A DNA stretch of 64,000 nucleotides from Episyrphus balteatus (lineage: Eukaryota > Arthropoda > Insecta > Diptera > Syrphidae): positions 124,965,027 to 125,029,026 of the forward strand of contig NC_079136.1 in assembly GCF_945859705.1 (NCBI RefSeq), given 5' to 3'. A program made the position numbers and the translations under genes. The notes beneath the pieces were generated by a model that was not told the origin of the DNA, did not search any database, and saw only the letters and a list, made by a program, of their open reading frames with translations. Of this stretch, positions 37,601 through 48,487 are shown one piece after another (position 1 is the first letter of the stretch; each line of letters starts with the position of its first letter).

Positions 37601-39459
37601 TTAAATCGTCATATCTCGTTAACCAAGCGTCTAAACACTATGAAACTTGCAAAATTCAAAATTCTCTAAGAACAAAACTACAAGTCCAAAACTTATAAAA
37701 AATACATTTTTGTGCTCTGTGAGTCGATATCCTTCGCATACAATTCAATTGGAGTTGAAAAATTCACGTTTGGAGAAAATCACTTTTAAAAATGTTTAAA
37801 TCGTCATATCTCGTTAACCAAGCGTCTAAACACTATGAAACTTGCAAAATTCAAAATTCTCTAAAAACAAAACTACAAGTCCAAAACTTATAAAAAATAC
37901 ATTTTTGTGCTCTGTGAGTCGATATCCTTCACATACAATTCAATTGGAGTTGAAAAATTCACGTTTGGAGAAAATCACTTTTAAAAATGTTTAAATCGTC
38001 ATATCTCGTTAACCAAGCGTCTAAACACTATGAAACTTGCAAAATTCAAAATTCTCTAAAAACAAAACTACAAGTCCAAAACTTATAAAAAATACATTTT
38101 TGTGCTCTGTGAGTCGATATCCTTCGCATACAATTCAATTGGAGTTGAAAAATTCACGTTTGGAGAAAATCACTTTTAAAAATGTTTAAATCGTCATATC
38201 TCGTTAACCAAGCGTCTAAACACTATGAAACTTGCAAAATTCAAAATTCTCTAAAAACAAAACTACAAGTCCAAAACTTATAAAAAATACATTTTTGTGC
38301 TCTGTGAGTCGATATCCTTCGCATACAATTCAATTGGAGTTGAAAAATTCACGTTTGGAGAAAATCACTTTTAAAAATGTTTAAATCGTCATATCTCGTT
38401 AACCAAGCGTCTAAACACTATGAAACTTGCAAAATTCAAAATTCTCTAAAAACAAAACTACAAGTCCAAAACTTATAAAAAATACATTTTTGTGCTCTGT
38501 GAGTCGATATCCTTCGCATACAATTCAATTGGAGTTGAAAAATTCACGTTTGGAGAAAATCACTTTTAAAAATGTTTAAATCGTCATATCTCGTTAACCA
38601 AGCGTCTAAACACTATGAAACTTGCAAAATTCAAAATTCTCTAAAAACAAAACTACAAGTCCAAAACTTATAAAAAATACATTTTTGTGCTCTGTGAGTC
38701 GATATCCTTCGCATACAATTCAATTGGAGTTGAAAAATTCACGTTTGGAGAAAATCACTTTTAAAAATGTTTAAATCGTCATATCTCGTTAACCAAGCGT
38801 CTAAACACTATGAAACTTGCAAAATTCAAAATTCTCTAAAAACAAAACTACAAGTCCAAAACTTATAAAAAATACATTTTTGTGCTCTGTGAGTCGATAT
38901 CCTTCGCATACAATTCAATTGGAGTTGAAAAATTCACGTTTGGAGAAAATCACTTTTAAAAATGTTTAAATCGTCATATCTCGTTAACCAAGCGTCTAAA
39001 CACTATGAAACTTGCAAAATTCAAAATTCTCTAAAAACAAAACTACAAGTCCAAAACTTATAAAAAATACATTTTTGTGCTCTGTGAGTCGATATCCTTC
39101 ACATACAATTCAATTGGAGTTGAAAAATTCACGTTTGGAGAAAATCACTTTTAAAAATGTTTAAATCGTCATATCTCGTTAACCAAGCGTCTAAACACTA
39201 TGAAACTTGCAAAATTCAAAATTCTCTAAAAACAAAACTACAAGTCCAAAACTTATAAAAAATACATTTTTGTGCTCTGTGAGTCGATATCCTTCGCATA
39301 CAATTCAATTGGAGTTGAAAAATTCACGTTTGGAGAAAATCACTTTTAAAAATGTTTAAATCGTCATATCTCGTTAACCAAGCGTCTAAACACTATGAAA
39401 CTTGCAAAATTCAAAATTCTCTAAAAACAAAACTACAAGTCCAAAACTTATAAAAAAAA
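28697..39459 (-). repeat. 195-bp satellite array, inverted orientation, segment 2
   Basis: About 55 monomers between the two transposon blocks, same orientation as 16526-22953. Length variants include a roughly 46-bp deletion near 31782 (CAAAATTTTGTGCTC) and fold-back junctions near 32220 and 35476. A CTATTCTCAATG variant is at about 29020. The array ends in nine A at 39452-39460 before the second Z. Confidence 0.98.
31961..32330 (-). repeat. Satellite block duplicated 3256 bp downstream
   Basis: This segment and 35217-35586 share the rare combination CTTACAAAAAATACATTTTCG, CTTCACATAC, TTTGGAAAAAATC and the fold-back junction GTTAGACGCTTGTC, all at an offset of 3256 bp. Unequal exchange or block amplification best explains it. 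Confidence 0.8.
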
Positions 39460-39808
39460 AGAGTGTGTGTACACATGTACACGCGACTGAAGTTATACTT
39501 CTCATTCAGTATATGTAAATGAATTTCATTTGATATTTTTAATTTCTATTATTAAATTAATTAATCCACACATCGTTTTTTTACATTTTTATCAAGTGAA
39601 CAATAAATTAATTCTTTCATCCTCCTTGCGTCCATGTAGTTTTCAATTTATTCTGTGAAATTTACACATGTTGTGCGGTTCAGAACGTACGGTATACGCT
39701 TAACGAAACTAAATGAATTGAGCATAAAATGTGCGATATGGTTATTTTATGAGAATTGTGTGTGCTTCAGCAGTAGTAGTAGCAATATGGAACTTGCAGA
39801 GTTGCTAC

Positions 39809-39983
39809 AAAGCTCAAAAGTGAGCTGAGCTCAGCTCACAGCTCAGCTCAAATTTTGAGCTAGCTGACTTTTGAGCTATGTACCATAGCTCAGCTCATTT
39901 GAGCTGAGCTGAAAGTCAGCTGAGCTGATGGTTGAGCTGAGCTGTTGGGTGAGCTAAAGTAAAGTGAGCTGAGCTGAGCTGTG
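39809..39983 (+). repeat. GAGCT-rich left arm, block B
   Basis: Same structure as the other left arms and inverted relative to 41366-41467. It retains GTACCATAGCT, which matches the core of the right arm better than the GTACCG form in block A. Confidence 0.8.
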
Positions 39984-40169
39984 ATGGGTGAGAGGATACA
40001 TTGATTTTTATTTGGAAAGTATAATGAAATATGAAGATATTTTAAACTTTTATAAAACACCATAGCTCAAGATGTTTGGTTCTAGTTATTAATGGAATTA
40101 TTTTAACACATGGATATTTTTATAAATAAAACAGATAATTTTTCGTGATCTTTCTCTTGGTTTTTTTAA

Positions 40170-40402
40170 CCCTAGAAAGATAATCATAATATACGTCTCA
40201 GAGACGTATGATTCTAAAAAAGATTTTTGGTCTTATGTTAACACTTTTTGTCATATTTATTTAACTCATTACTTAGATTATTTTAAAGAAGTGATATAAT
40301 AAATGAAATCAATTTAACAAAAACCCAGAAATTTGAATTGAATTAGATAAAACAGTTCTTTACACGCCATACGTCTTACAGACGTAGATTATCTTTCTAG
40401 GG
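40170..40402 (+). mobile_element. piggyBac-like MITE, 233 bp
   Basis: Flanked by TTAA at 40166-40169 and 40403-40406, with 16-bp perfect inverted ends CCCTAGAAAGATAATC and the same subterminal TACGTCT/AGACGTA hairpins as the long copy. The interior passes from TTTATTTAACTC directly to ATTACTTAGATT, the point where the long copy holds the jockey-like fragment. No coding capacity. Confidence 0.93.
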
Positions 40403-40471
40403 TTAATAGTAAATATATTTCTATTTTTTTAGTAAAATATTTCTTTTTTAGTCATAAAAAAAATCAGGTAC

Positions 40472-41355
40472 AATCCGGTTTTACGACTTTTTTCAAAATT
40501 CCGAGAAAATCGCGTTTGAAAGTTGGGGTAAATTTTTTTTTCGAAAAATCCCCGAATCTTTGAACGCTCCTGGAAGCTAAACCGCTTGAGAGCAATTTTT
40601 GGGAGTGGTGCCAAATGATAGCTTGTGTCATGGGCCTACGCTTTGCACATTATCAGATTTTTAAAAAATCGCCTTCCATGTTAAACCGCCACATCATGCC
40701 TTTTTTTTCAGAATCGGGCTTAACTTTTTTTTTACCTTTAAGTTCTCCTGGTTTGAGAACGCGTGTACCTACAGGGATGGAAGTTGTACCCAAATGTAGG
40801 TTAGAGTCCCCGCTACCTTTTGGCATCAAAAAATTTTTTTTTCATTTTTTTCAAAATTCCGAGATATAGGCGTTGGAAGGCTTTGATCTAGAGACAGGGG
40901 AGTGGTGCCATATGAAAGCTTATATTCTCAGCTACCCGAAAGTGGTATAATCCGGTTTTTCGATTTTTTTCAAAATTCCGAGAAAATCGTGTTTGAAAGT
41001 TGGGGTAAATTTTTTTTTTCGAAAAATCCCCGAATCTTTGAACGCTCCTGGAAGCTAAGCCGCTTGAGAGCAATTTTTGGGAGTGATGCCAAATGATAGC
41101 TTGTGTCATGGGCCTACGCTTTGCACATTGTCAGATTTTTAAAAAATCGCTTTGCATGTTAAACCGCCACATCATGCCTATTTTTTCAGAATCGGGCTTA
41201 ACTTTTTTTTTACCTTTAAGTTCTCCTGGTTTGAGAACGCGTGTACCTACAGGGATGGAAGTTGTACCCAAATGTAGGTTAGAGTCCCCGCTACCTTTTG
41301 GCATCAAAAATTTTTTTTTCATTTTTTTTCAAAATTCCGAGATATAGGCGTTGGA
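40472..41355 (+). repeat. Two 477-bp tandem units, block B
   Basis: AATCCGG starts lie at 40472 and 40949 (spacing 477); the second unit is cut at the right GAGCT arm. The A6 tract at 41141-41146 is the intact form of the site occupied by the inner Z in block A. Each unit holds an 84-codon forward open frame beginning ATGATAGCTTGTGTCATG. It is kept in some units and frameshifted in others, so I do not treat it as a gene. Confidence 0.88.
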
Positions 41356-41365
41356 AGTTGGGGCG

Positions 41366-41467
41366 CTCACTTTCAGCTCAGCTCACTTTCAGCTCAGCTC
41401 AAATGAGCTAAGCTATGGTACCTAGCTCAAATTTGAGCTGAGCTGTGAGCTGAGCTGAAATGTTAGC
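41366..41467 (-). repeat. GAGCT-rich right arm, block B
   Basis: Two CAGCTCAC words, then the GGTACC core and GAGCTGAGCTGTGAGCTGAGC. Inverted partner of 39809-39983. Confidence 0.8.
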
Positions 41468-41481
41468 TTTTTGCAACCCTG

Positions 41482-41598
41482 GCAACTTGCCACACGCAAC
41501 TTGCCACATACAACTTGCCACATGCAACTTGCCACATGCAACTTGCCACATACAACTTGCCACATGCAACTTGCCACATGAAACATGTTACTTGCAAC
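41482..41598 (+). repeat. 14-bp minisatellite, block B first copy
   Basis: About seven units of GCAACTTGCCACAT with CACACG and CACATACA variants, ending in ATGAAACATGTTACTTGC. Confidence 0.88.
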
Positions 41599-41778
41599 GT
41601 GTTGTGTGTTTTATGTTTGCCGTACTGTGGCGTACTGCATTTTTAAATACTAAAGTACTGCGTACTCTAAAGGTGAAACGACAGCCCTGCTACCCAGGGT
41701 GATCGCGTCATAATCCCTTTGACATTCTTGTCAAAAAGTAAATTTTCATACCCACCCTCCCATAAGAAGTATAACTTC
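41599..41778 (+). mobile_element. Right arm of Z, block B first copy
   Basis: GTACTG repeats (one changed to GTACTGTGG), both hairpins and terminal AGAAGTATAACTTC. Followed by AAAAATCGCC, part of a 477-bp unit. Confidence 0.85.
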
Positions 41779-42873
41779 AAAAATCGCCTTCCATGTTAAA
41801 CCGCCACATCATGCCTATTTTATCAGAATCGTGCCTAATTTTTTTTTACTTTTAAGTTCTCCCGGTTTGAGAACGCGTGGACCTACAGGGATGGGAGTTG
41901 TACCCAAATGTAGGTTAGAGTCCCCGCTAAATTTTGGCATCAAAAAATTTTTTTTCATTTTCTTCAAAATTCCGCGATATAGGCGTTCGAACGCTTTGAT
42001 CTAGAGACAGGGGAGTGGTGCCATATGAAAGCTTATATTCTCAGCTACCCGATAGTGGTATAATCCGGTTTTTCGATTTTTTCAAAATTCCGAGAAAATC
42101 GCCTTTGAAAGTTGGGGTAAAATTTTGTTTCGAAAAATCCCCGAATCTTTGAACGCTCCTGGAAGCTAAACCGTTTGAGAGCAATTTTTGGGAGTGATGC
42201 CAAATGATAGCTTGTGTCATGGGCCTACGCTTTGCACATTGTCAGACTTTTAAAAAATCGCCTTCCATGTTAAACCGCCACATCATGCCTATTTTTTCAG
42301 AATCGTGCCTATTTTTTTTTTTACTTTTAAGTTCTCCCGGTTTGAGAACGTGTGGACCTACAGGGATGAGAGTTGTACCCAAATGTATGTTAGAGTCCCC
42401 GCTACCTTTTGGCATCAAACAATTTTTTTTCCATTTTCTTCAAAATTCCGAGATATAGGCGTTGGAAGTTGGGGCGCTCACTTTCAGCTCAGCTCAAATG
42501 AGCTGAGCTATGGTACCTAGCTCAAATTTGAGCTGAGCTGTGAGCTGAGCTGAAATGTGAGCTTTTTGCAACCCTGGCAACTTGCCAAATGCAACTTGCC
42601 ACACGCAACTTGCCACATACAACTTGCCACATGCAACTTGCCACATACAACTTGCCACATGCAACTTGCCACATGAAACATGTAACTTGCAACGTGTTGT
42701 GTGTTTTATGTTTGCCGTACTGCGGCGTACTGCATTTTTAAATACTAAAGTACTGCCTACTCTAAAGGTGAAACGACAGCCCTGCTACCCAGGGTGATCG
42801 CGTCATAATCCCTTTGACATTCTTGTCAAAAAGTAAATTTTCATACTCACCCTCCCATAAGAAGTATAACTTC
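41779..42873 (+). mobile_element. Orphan right half of a further Z-hAT composite
   Basis: Begins inside a 477-bp unit at the same A tract used by the nested Z in block A (AAAAATCGCCTTCCATG). It continues through one more unit (AATCCGG at 42062), a GAGCT right arm (42477-42564), GCAACCCTG ending at 42576, the GCAACTTG duplication (42577-42584), the minisatellite and a Z right arm ending at 42873. No matching left half is found next to it. The simplest reading is a nested insertion whose outer left half was removed by recombination between the two Z left regions. Confidence 0.8.
42577..42691 (+). repeat. 14-bp minisatellite, block B orphan half
   Basis: About seven units, the second with CCAAATGCAAC in place of CCACATGCAAC. 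Precedes the right arm that ends at 42873. Confidence 0.88.
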
Positions 42874-43020
42874 AAAAATACATTTTTGTGCTCTGTGAGT
42901 CGATATCCTTCGCATACAATTCAATTGGAGTTGAAAAATTCACGTTTGGAGAAAATCACTTTTAAAAATGTTTAAATCGTCATATCTCGTTAACCAAGCG
43001 TCTAAACACTATGAAACTTG

Positions 43021-46000
43021 CAAAATTCTCTAAAAACAAAACTACAAGTCCAAAACTTATAAAAAATACATTTTTGTGCTCTGTGAGTCGATATCCTTCG
43101 CATACAATTCAATTGGAGTTGAAAAATTCACGTTTGGAGAAAATCACTTTTAAAGATGTTTAAATCGTCATATCTCGTTAACCAAGCGTCTAAACACTAT
43201 GAAACTTGCAAAATTCAAAATTCTCTAAAAACAAAACTACAAGTCCAAAACTTATAAAAAATACATTTTTGTGCTCTGTGAGTCGATATCCTTCGCATAC
43301 AATTCAATTGGAGTTAAAAAATTCACGTTTGGAGAAAATCACTTTTAAAAATGTTTAAATCGTCATATCTCGTTAACCAAGCGTCTAAACACTATGAAAC
43401 TTGCAAAATTCAAAATTCTCTAAAAACAAAACTACAAGTCCAAAACTTATAAAAAATACATTTTTGTGCTCTGTGAGTCGATATCCTTCGCATACAATTC
43501 AATTGGAGTTGAAAAATTCACGTTTGGAGAAAATCACTTTTAAAAATGTTTAAATCGTCATATCTCGTTAACCAAGCGTCTAAACACTATGAAACTTGCA
43601 AAATTCAAAATTCTCTAAAAACAAAACTACAAGTCCAAAACTTATAAAAAATACATTTTTGTGCTCTGTGAGTCGATATCCTTCGCATACAATTCAATTG
43701 GAGTTGAAAAATTCACGTTTGGAGAAAATCACTTTTAAAAATGTTTAAATCGTCATATCTCGTTAACCAAGCGTCTAAACACTATGAAACTTGCAAAATT
43801 CTCTAAAAACAAAACTACAAGTCCAAAACTTATAAAAAATACATTTTTGTGCTGTGTGAGTCGATATCCTTCGCATACAATTCAATTGGAGTTGAAAAAT
43901 TTACGTTTGGAGAAAATCACTTTTAAAGATGTTTAAATCGTCATATCTCGTTAACCAAGCGTCTAAACACTATGAAACTTGCAAAATTCAAAATTCTCTA
44001 AAAACAAAACTACAAGTCCAAAACTTATAAAAAATACATTTTTGTGCTCTGTGAGTCGATATCCTTCGCATACAATTCAATTGGAGTTAAAAAATTCACG
44101 TTTGGAGAAAATCACTTTTAAAAATGTTTAAATCGTCATATCTCGTTAACCAAGCGTCTAAACACTATGAAACTTGCAAAATTCAAAATTCTCTAAAAAC
44201 AAAACTACAAGTCCAAAACTTATAAAAAATACATTTTTGTGCTCTGTGAGTCGATATCCTTCGCATACAATTCAATTGGAGTTGAAAAATTCACGTTTGG
44301 AGAAAATCACTTTTAAAAATGTTTAAATCGTCATATCTCGTTAACCAAGCGTCTAAACACTATGAAACTTGCAAAATTCAAAATTCTCTAAAAACAAAAC
44401 TACAAGTCCAAAACTTATAAAAAATACATTTTTGTGCTCTGTGAGTCGATATCCTTCGCATACAATTCAATTGGAGTTGAAAAATTCACGTTTGGAGAAA
44501 ATCACTTTTAAAAATGTTTAAATCGTCATATCTCGTTAACCAAGCGTCTAAACACTATGAAACTTGCAAAATTCAAAATTCTCTAAAAACAAAACTACAA
44601 GTCCAAAACTTATAAAAAATACATTTTTGTGCTCTGTGAGTCGATATCCTTCGCATACAATTTCACGTTTGGAGAAAATCACTTTTAAAAATGTTTAAAT
44701 CGTCATATCTCGTTAACCAAGCGTCTAAACACTATGAAACTTGCAAAATTCAAAATTCTCTAAAAACAAAACTACAAGTCCAAAACTTATAAAAAATACA
44801 TTTTTGTGCTCTGTGAGTCGATATCCTTCGCATACAATTCAATTGGAGTTGAAAAATTCACGTTTGGAGAAAATCACTTTTAAAAATGTTTAAATCGTTA
44901 TATCTCGTTAACCAAGCGTCTAAACACTATGAAACTTGCAAAATTCAAAATTCTCTAAAAACAAAACTACAAGTCCAAAACTTATAAAAAATACATTTTT
45001 GTGCTCTGTGAGTCGATATCCTTCACATACAATTCAATTGGAGTTGAAAAATTCACGTTTGGAGAAAATCACTTTTAAAAATGTTTAAATCGTCATATCT
45101 CGTTAACCAAGCGTCTAAACACTATGAAACTTGCAAAATTCAAAATTCTCTAAAAACAAAACTACAAACTAAAATGTTTAAATCGTCATATCTCGTTAAC
45201 CAAGCGTCTAAACACTATGAAACTTGCAAAATTCCAAATTCTCTAAAAACAAAACTACAAGTCCAAAACTTATAAAAAATACATTTTTGTGCTCTGTGAG
45301 TGGATATCCTTCGCATACAATTCAATTGGAGTTGAAAAATTCACGTTTGGAGAAAATCACTTTTAAAAATGTTTAAATCGTCATATCTCGTTAACCAAGC
45401 GTCTAAACACTATGAAACTTGCAAAATTCTCTAAAAACAAAACTACAAGTCCAAAACTTATAAAAAATACATTTTTGTGCTCTGTGAGTCGATATCCTTC
45501 GCATACAATTCAATTGGAGTTGAAAAATTTACGTTTGGAGAAAATCACTTTTAAAGATGTTTAAATCGTCATATCTCGTTAACCAAGCGTCTAAACACTA
45601 TGAAACTTGCAAAATTCAAAATTCTCTAAAAACAAAACTACAAGTCCAAAACTTATAAAAAATACATTTTTGTGCTCTGTGAGTCGATATCCTTCGCATA
45701 CAATTCAATTGGAGTTAAAAAATTCACGTTTGGAGAAAATCACTTTTAAAAATGTTTAAATCGTCATATCTCGTTAACCAAGCGTCTAAACACTATGAAA
45801 CTTGCAAAATTCAAAATTCTCTAAAAACAAAACTACAAGTCCAAAACTTATAAAAAATACATTTTTGTGCTCTGTGAGTCGATATCCTTCGCATACAATT
45901 CAATTGGAGTTGAAAAATTCACGTTTGGAGAAAATCACTTTTAAAAATGTTTAAATCGTCATATCTCGTTAACCAAGCGTCTAAACACTATGAAACTTGC

Positions 46001-46870
46001 AAAATTCAAAATTCTCTAAAAACAAAACTACAAGTCCAAAACTTATAAAAAATACATTTTTGTGCTCTGTGAGTCGATATCCTTCGCATACAATTCAATT
46101 GGAGTTGAAAAATTCACGTTTGGAGAAAATCACTTTTAAAAATGTTTAAATCGTCATATCTCGTTAACCAAGCGTCTAAACACTATGAAACTTGCAAAAT
46201 TCAAAATTCTCTAAAAACAAAACTACAAGTCCAAAACTTATAATTGGAGAAAATCACTTTTAAAAATGTTTAAATCGTCATATCTCGTTAACCAAGCGTC
46301 TAAACACTATGAAACTTGCAAAATTCAAAATTCTCTAAAAACAAAACTACAAGTCCAAAACTTATAAAAAATACATTTTTGTGCTCTGTGAGTCGATATC
46401 CTTCGCATACAATTCAATTGGAGTTGAAAAATTCACGTTTGGAGAAAATCACTTTTAAAAATGTTTAAATCGTTATATCTCGTTAACCAAGCGTCTAAAC
46501 ACTATGAAACTTGCAAAATTCAAAATTCTCTAAAAACAAAACTACAAGTCCAAAACTTATAAAAAATACATTTTTGTGCTCTGTGAGTCGATATCCTTCA
46601 CATACAATTCAATTGGAGTTGAAAAATTCACGTTTGGAGAAAATCACTTTTAAAAATGTTTAAATCGTCATATCTCGTTAACCAAGCGTCTAAACACTAT
46701 GAAACTTGCAAAATTCAAAATTCTCTAAAAACAAAACTACAAACTAAAATGTTTAAATCGTCATATCTCGTTAACCAAGCGTCTAAACACTATGAAACTT
46801 GCAAAATTCCAAATTCTCTAAAAACAAAACTACAAGTCCAAAACTTATAAAAAATACATTTTTGTGCTCT
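43021..46870 (-). repeat. Higher-order satellite blocks with 7-bp deletion and partial monomers
   Basis: A 7-bp deletion (GCAAAATTCTCTAAAA) recurs at 43021, 43794 and 45422; each is followed by a TTTAAAGATG and then a GAGTTAAAAAATTC monomer, giving a 773-bp four-mer. A partial monomer junction, ACTACAAACTAAAATG, occurs at about 45165 and 46740. Its neighbours (CGTTATATC, CTTCACATAC) are at the same 1575-bp offset, so about 0.6 kb was copied. Other junctions are a short deletion at about 44661 and a large one at about 46243. Confidence 0.82.
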
Positions 46871-46943
46871 GTGAGTCGATATCCTTCACATACAATTCAA
46901 TTGGAGTTGAAAAATTCACGTTTGGAGAAAATCACTTTTAAAA

Positions 46944-48487
46944 ATGTTTAAATCGTCATATCTCGTTAACCAAGCGTCTAAACACTATGAAACTTGCAAA
47001 ATTCAAAATTCTCTAAAAACAAGTCCAAAACTTATAAAAAATACATTTTTGTGCTCTGTGAGTCGATATCCTTCGCATACAATTCAATTGGAGTTGAAAA
47101 ATTCACGTTTGGAGAAAATCACTTTTAAAAATGTTTAAATCGTCATATCTCGTTAACCAAGCGTCTAAACACTATGAAACTTGCAAAATTCAAAATTCTC
47201 TAAAAACAAAACTACAAGTCCAAAACTTATAAAAAATACATTTTTGTGCTCTGTGAGTCGATATCCTTCGCATACAATTCAATTGGAGTTGAAAAATTCA
47301 CGTTTGGAGAAAATCACTTTTAAAAATGTTTAAATCGTCATATCTCGTTAACCAAGCGTCTAAACACTATGAAACTTGCAAAATTCAAAATTCTCTAAAA
47401 ACAAAACTACAAGTCCAAAACTTATAAAAAATACATTTTTGTGCTCTGTGAGTCGATATCCTTCGCATACAATTCAATTGGAGTTGAAAAATTCACGTTT
47501 GGAGAAAATCACTTTTAAAAATGTTTAAATCGTTATATCTCGTTAACCAAGCGTCTAAACACTATGAAACTTGCAAAATTCAAAATTCTCTAAAAACAAA
47601 ACTACAAGTCCAAAACTTATAAAAAATACATTTTTGTGCTCTGTGAGTCGATATCCTTCACATACAATTCAATTGGAGTTGAAAAATTCACGTTTGGAGA
47701 AAATCACTTTTAAAAATGTTTAAATCGTCATATCTCGTTAACCAAGCGTCTAAACACTATGAAACTTGCAAAATTCAAAATTCTCTAAAAACAAGTCCAA
47801 AACTTATAAAAAATACATTTTTGTGCTCTGTGAGTCGATATCCTTCGCATACAATTCAATTGGAGTTGAAAAATTCACGTTTGGAGAAAATCACTTTTAA
47901 AAATGTTTAAATCGTCATATCTCGTTAACCAAGCGTCTAAACACTATGAAACTTGCAAAATTCAAAATTCTCTAAAAACAAAACTACAAGTCCAAAACTT
48001 ATAAAAAATACATTTTTGTGCTCTGTGAGTCGATATCCTTCGCATACAATTCAATTGGAGTTGAAAAATTCACGTTTTGAGAAAATCACTTTTAAAAATG
48101 TTTAAATCGTCATATCTCGTTAACCAAGCGTCTAAACACTATGAAACTTGCAAAATTCCAAATTCTCTAAAAACAAAACTACAAGTCCAAAACTTATAAA
48201 AAATACATTTTTGTGCTCTGTGAGTCGATATCCTTCACATACAATTCAATTGGAGTTGAAAAATTCACGTTTGGAGAAAATCACTTTTAAAAATGTTTAA
48301 ATCGTCATATCTCGTTAACCAAGCGTCTAAACACTATGAAACTTGCAAAATTCAAAATTCTCTAAAAACAAGTCCAAAACTTATAAAAAATACATTTTTG
48401 TGCTCTGTGAGTCGATATCCTTCGCATACAATTCAATTGGAGTTGAAAAATTCACGTTTGGAGAAAATCACTTTTAAAAATGTTTAA
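46944..48487 (-). repeat. Satellite three- and four-mers with a shared 8-bp deletion
   Basis: Monomers with CTAAAAACAAGTCC (8 bp missing) begin at equivalent points 46944, 47716 and 48293, spaced 772 and 577 bp, that is four and three monomers minus 8. One deletion allele was therefore amplified in two block sizes. Confidence 0.82.

Larger units (their letters stand above)
39797..41481 (+). mobile_element. Non-autonomous hAT-like element, block B (1685 bp)
   Basis: The left end reads CAGAGTTGC (39797-39805), one change from CAGGGTTGC; the right end is GCAACCCTG (41473-41481). Flanks are GGAACTTG (39789-39796) and GCAACTTG (41482-41489), a duplication with one mismatch. The changes at the left suggest an older, decaying end. 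Contents are a GAGCT arm, a short piggyBac MITE, two 477-bp units and the right GAGCT arm. Confidence 0.85.
39461..41778 (+). mobile_element. Z element of block B, carrying a hAT-like element
   Basis: Left end GAGTGTGTGTACACATG at 39461 after nine A; right end AGAAGTATAACTTC ends at 41778. It sits in the same A tract of the satellite monomer as block A. It lacks the nested Z and the retroelement, and shares private variants with the outer copy of block A (TTACGACTTTTTTC, CATTATCAGATT, GGGCTTAAC). It therefore represents the pre-insertion form of that copy. On its right it meets AAAAATCGCC of another 477-bp unit, not satellite. Confidence 0.85.

Noticed and set aside
45081..45275. Short open frames starting ATGTTTAAATCG in satellite (also near 46656, 46944, 47716, 48293, 51015, 51406 and 62096)
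   Set aside because: They are the satellite monomer read through where a small indel removes the usual stop. The same frame is closed in ordinary monomers and no coding signature is present.
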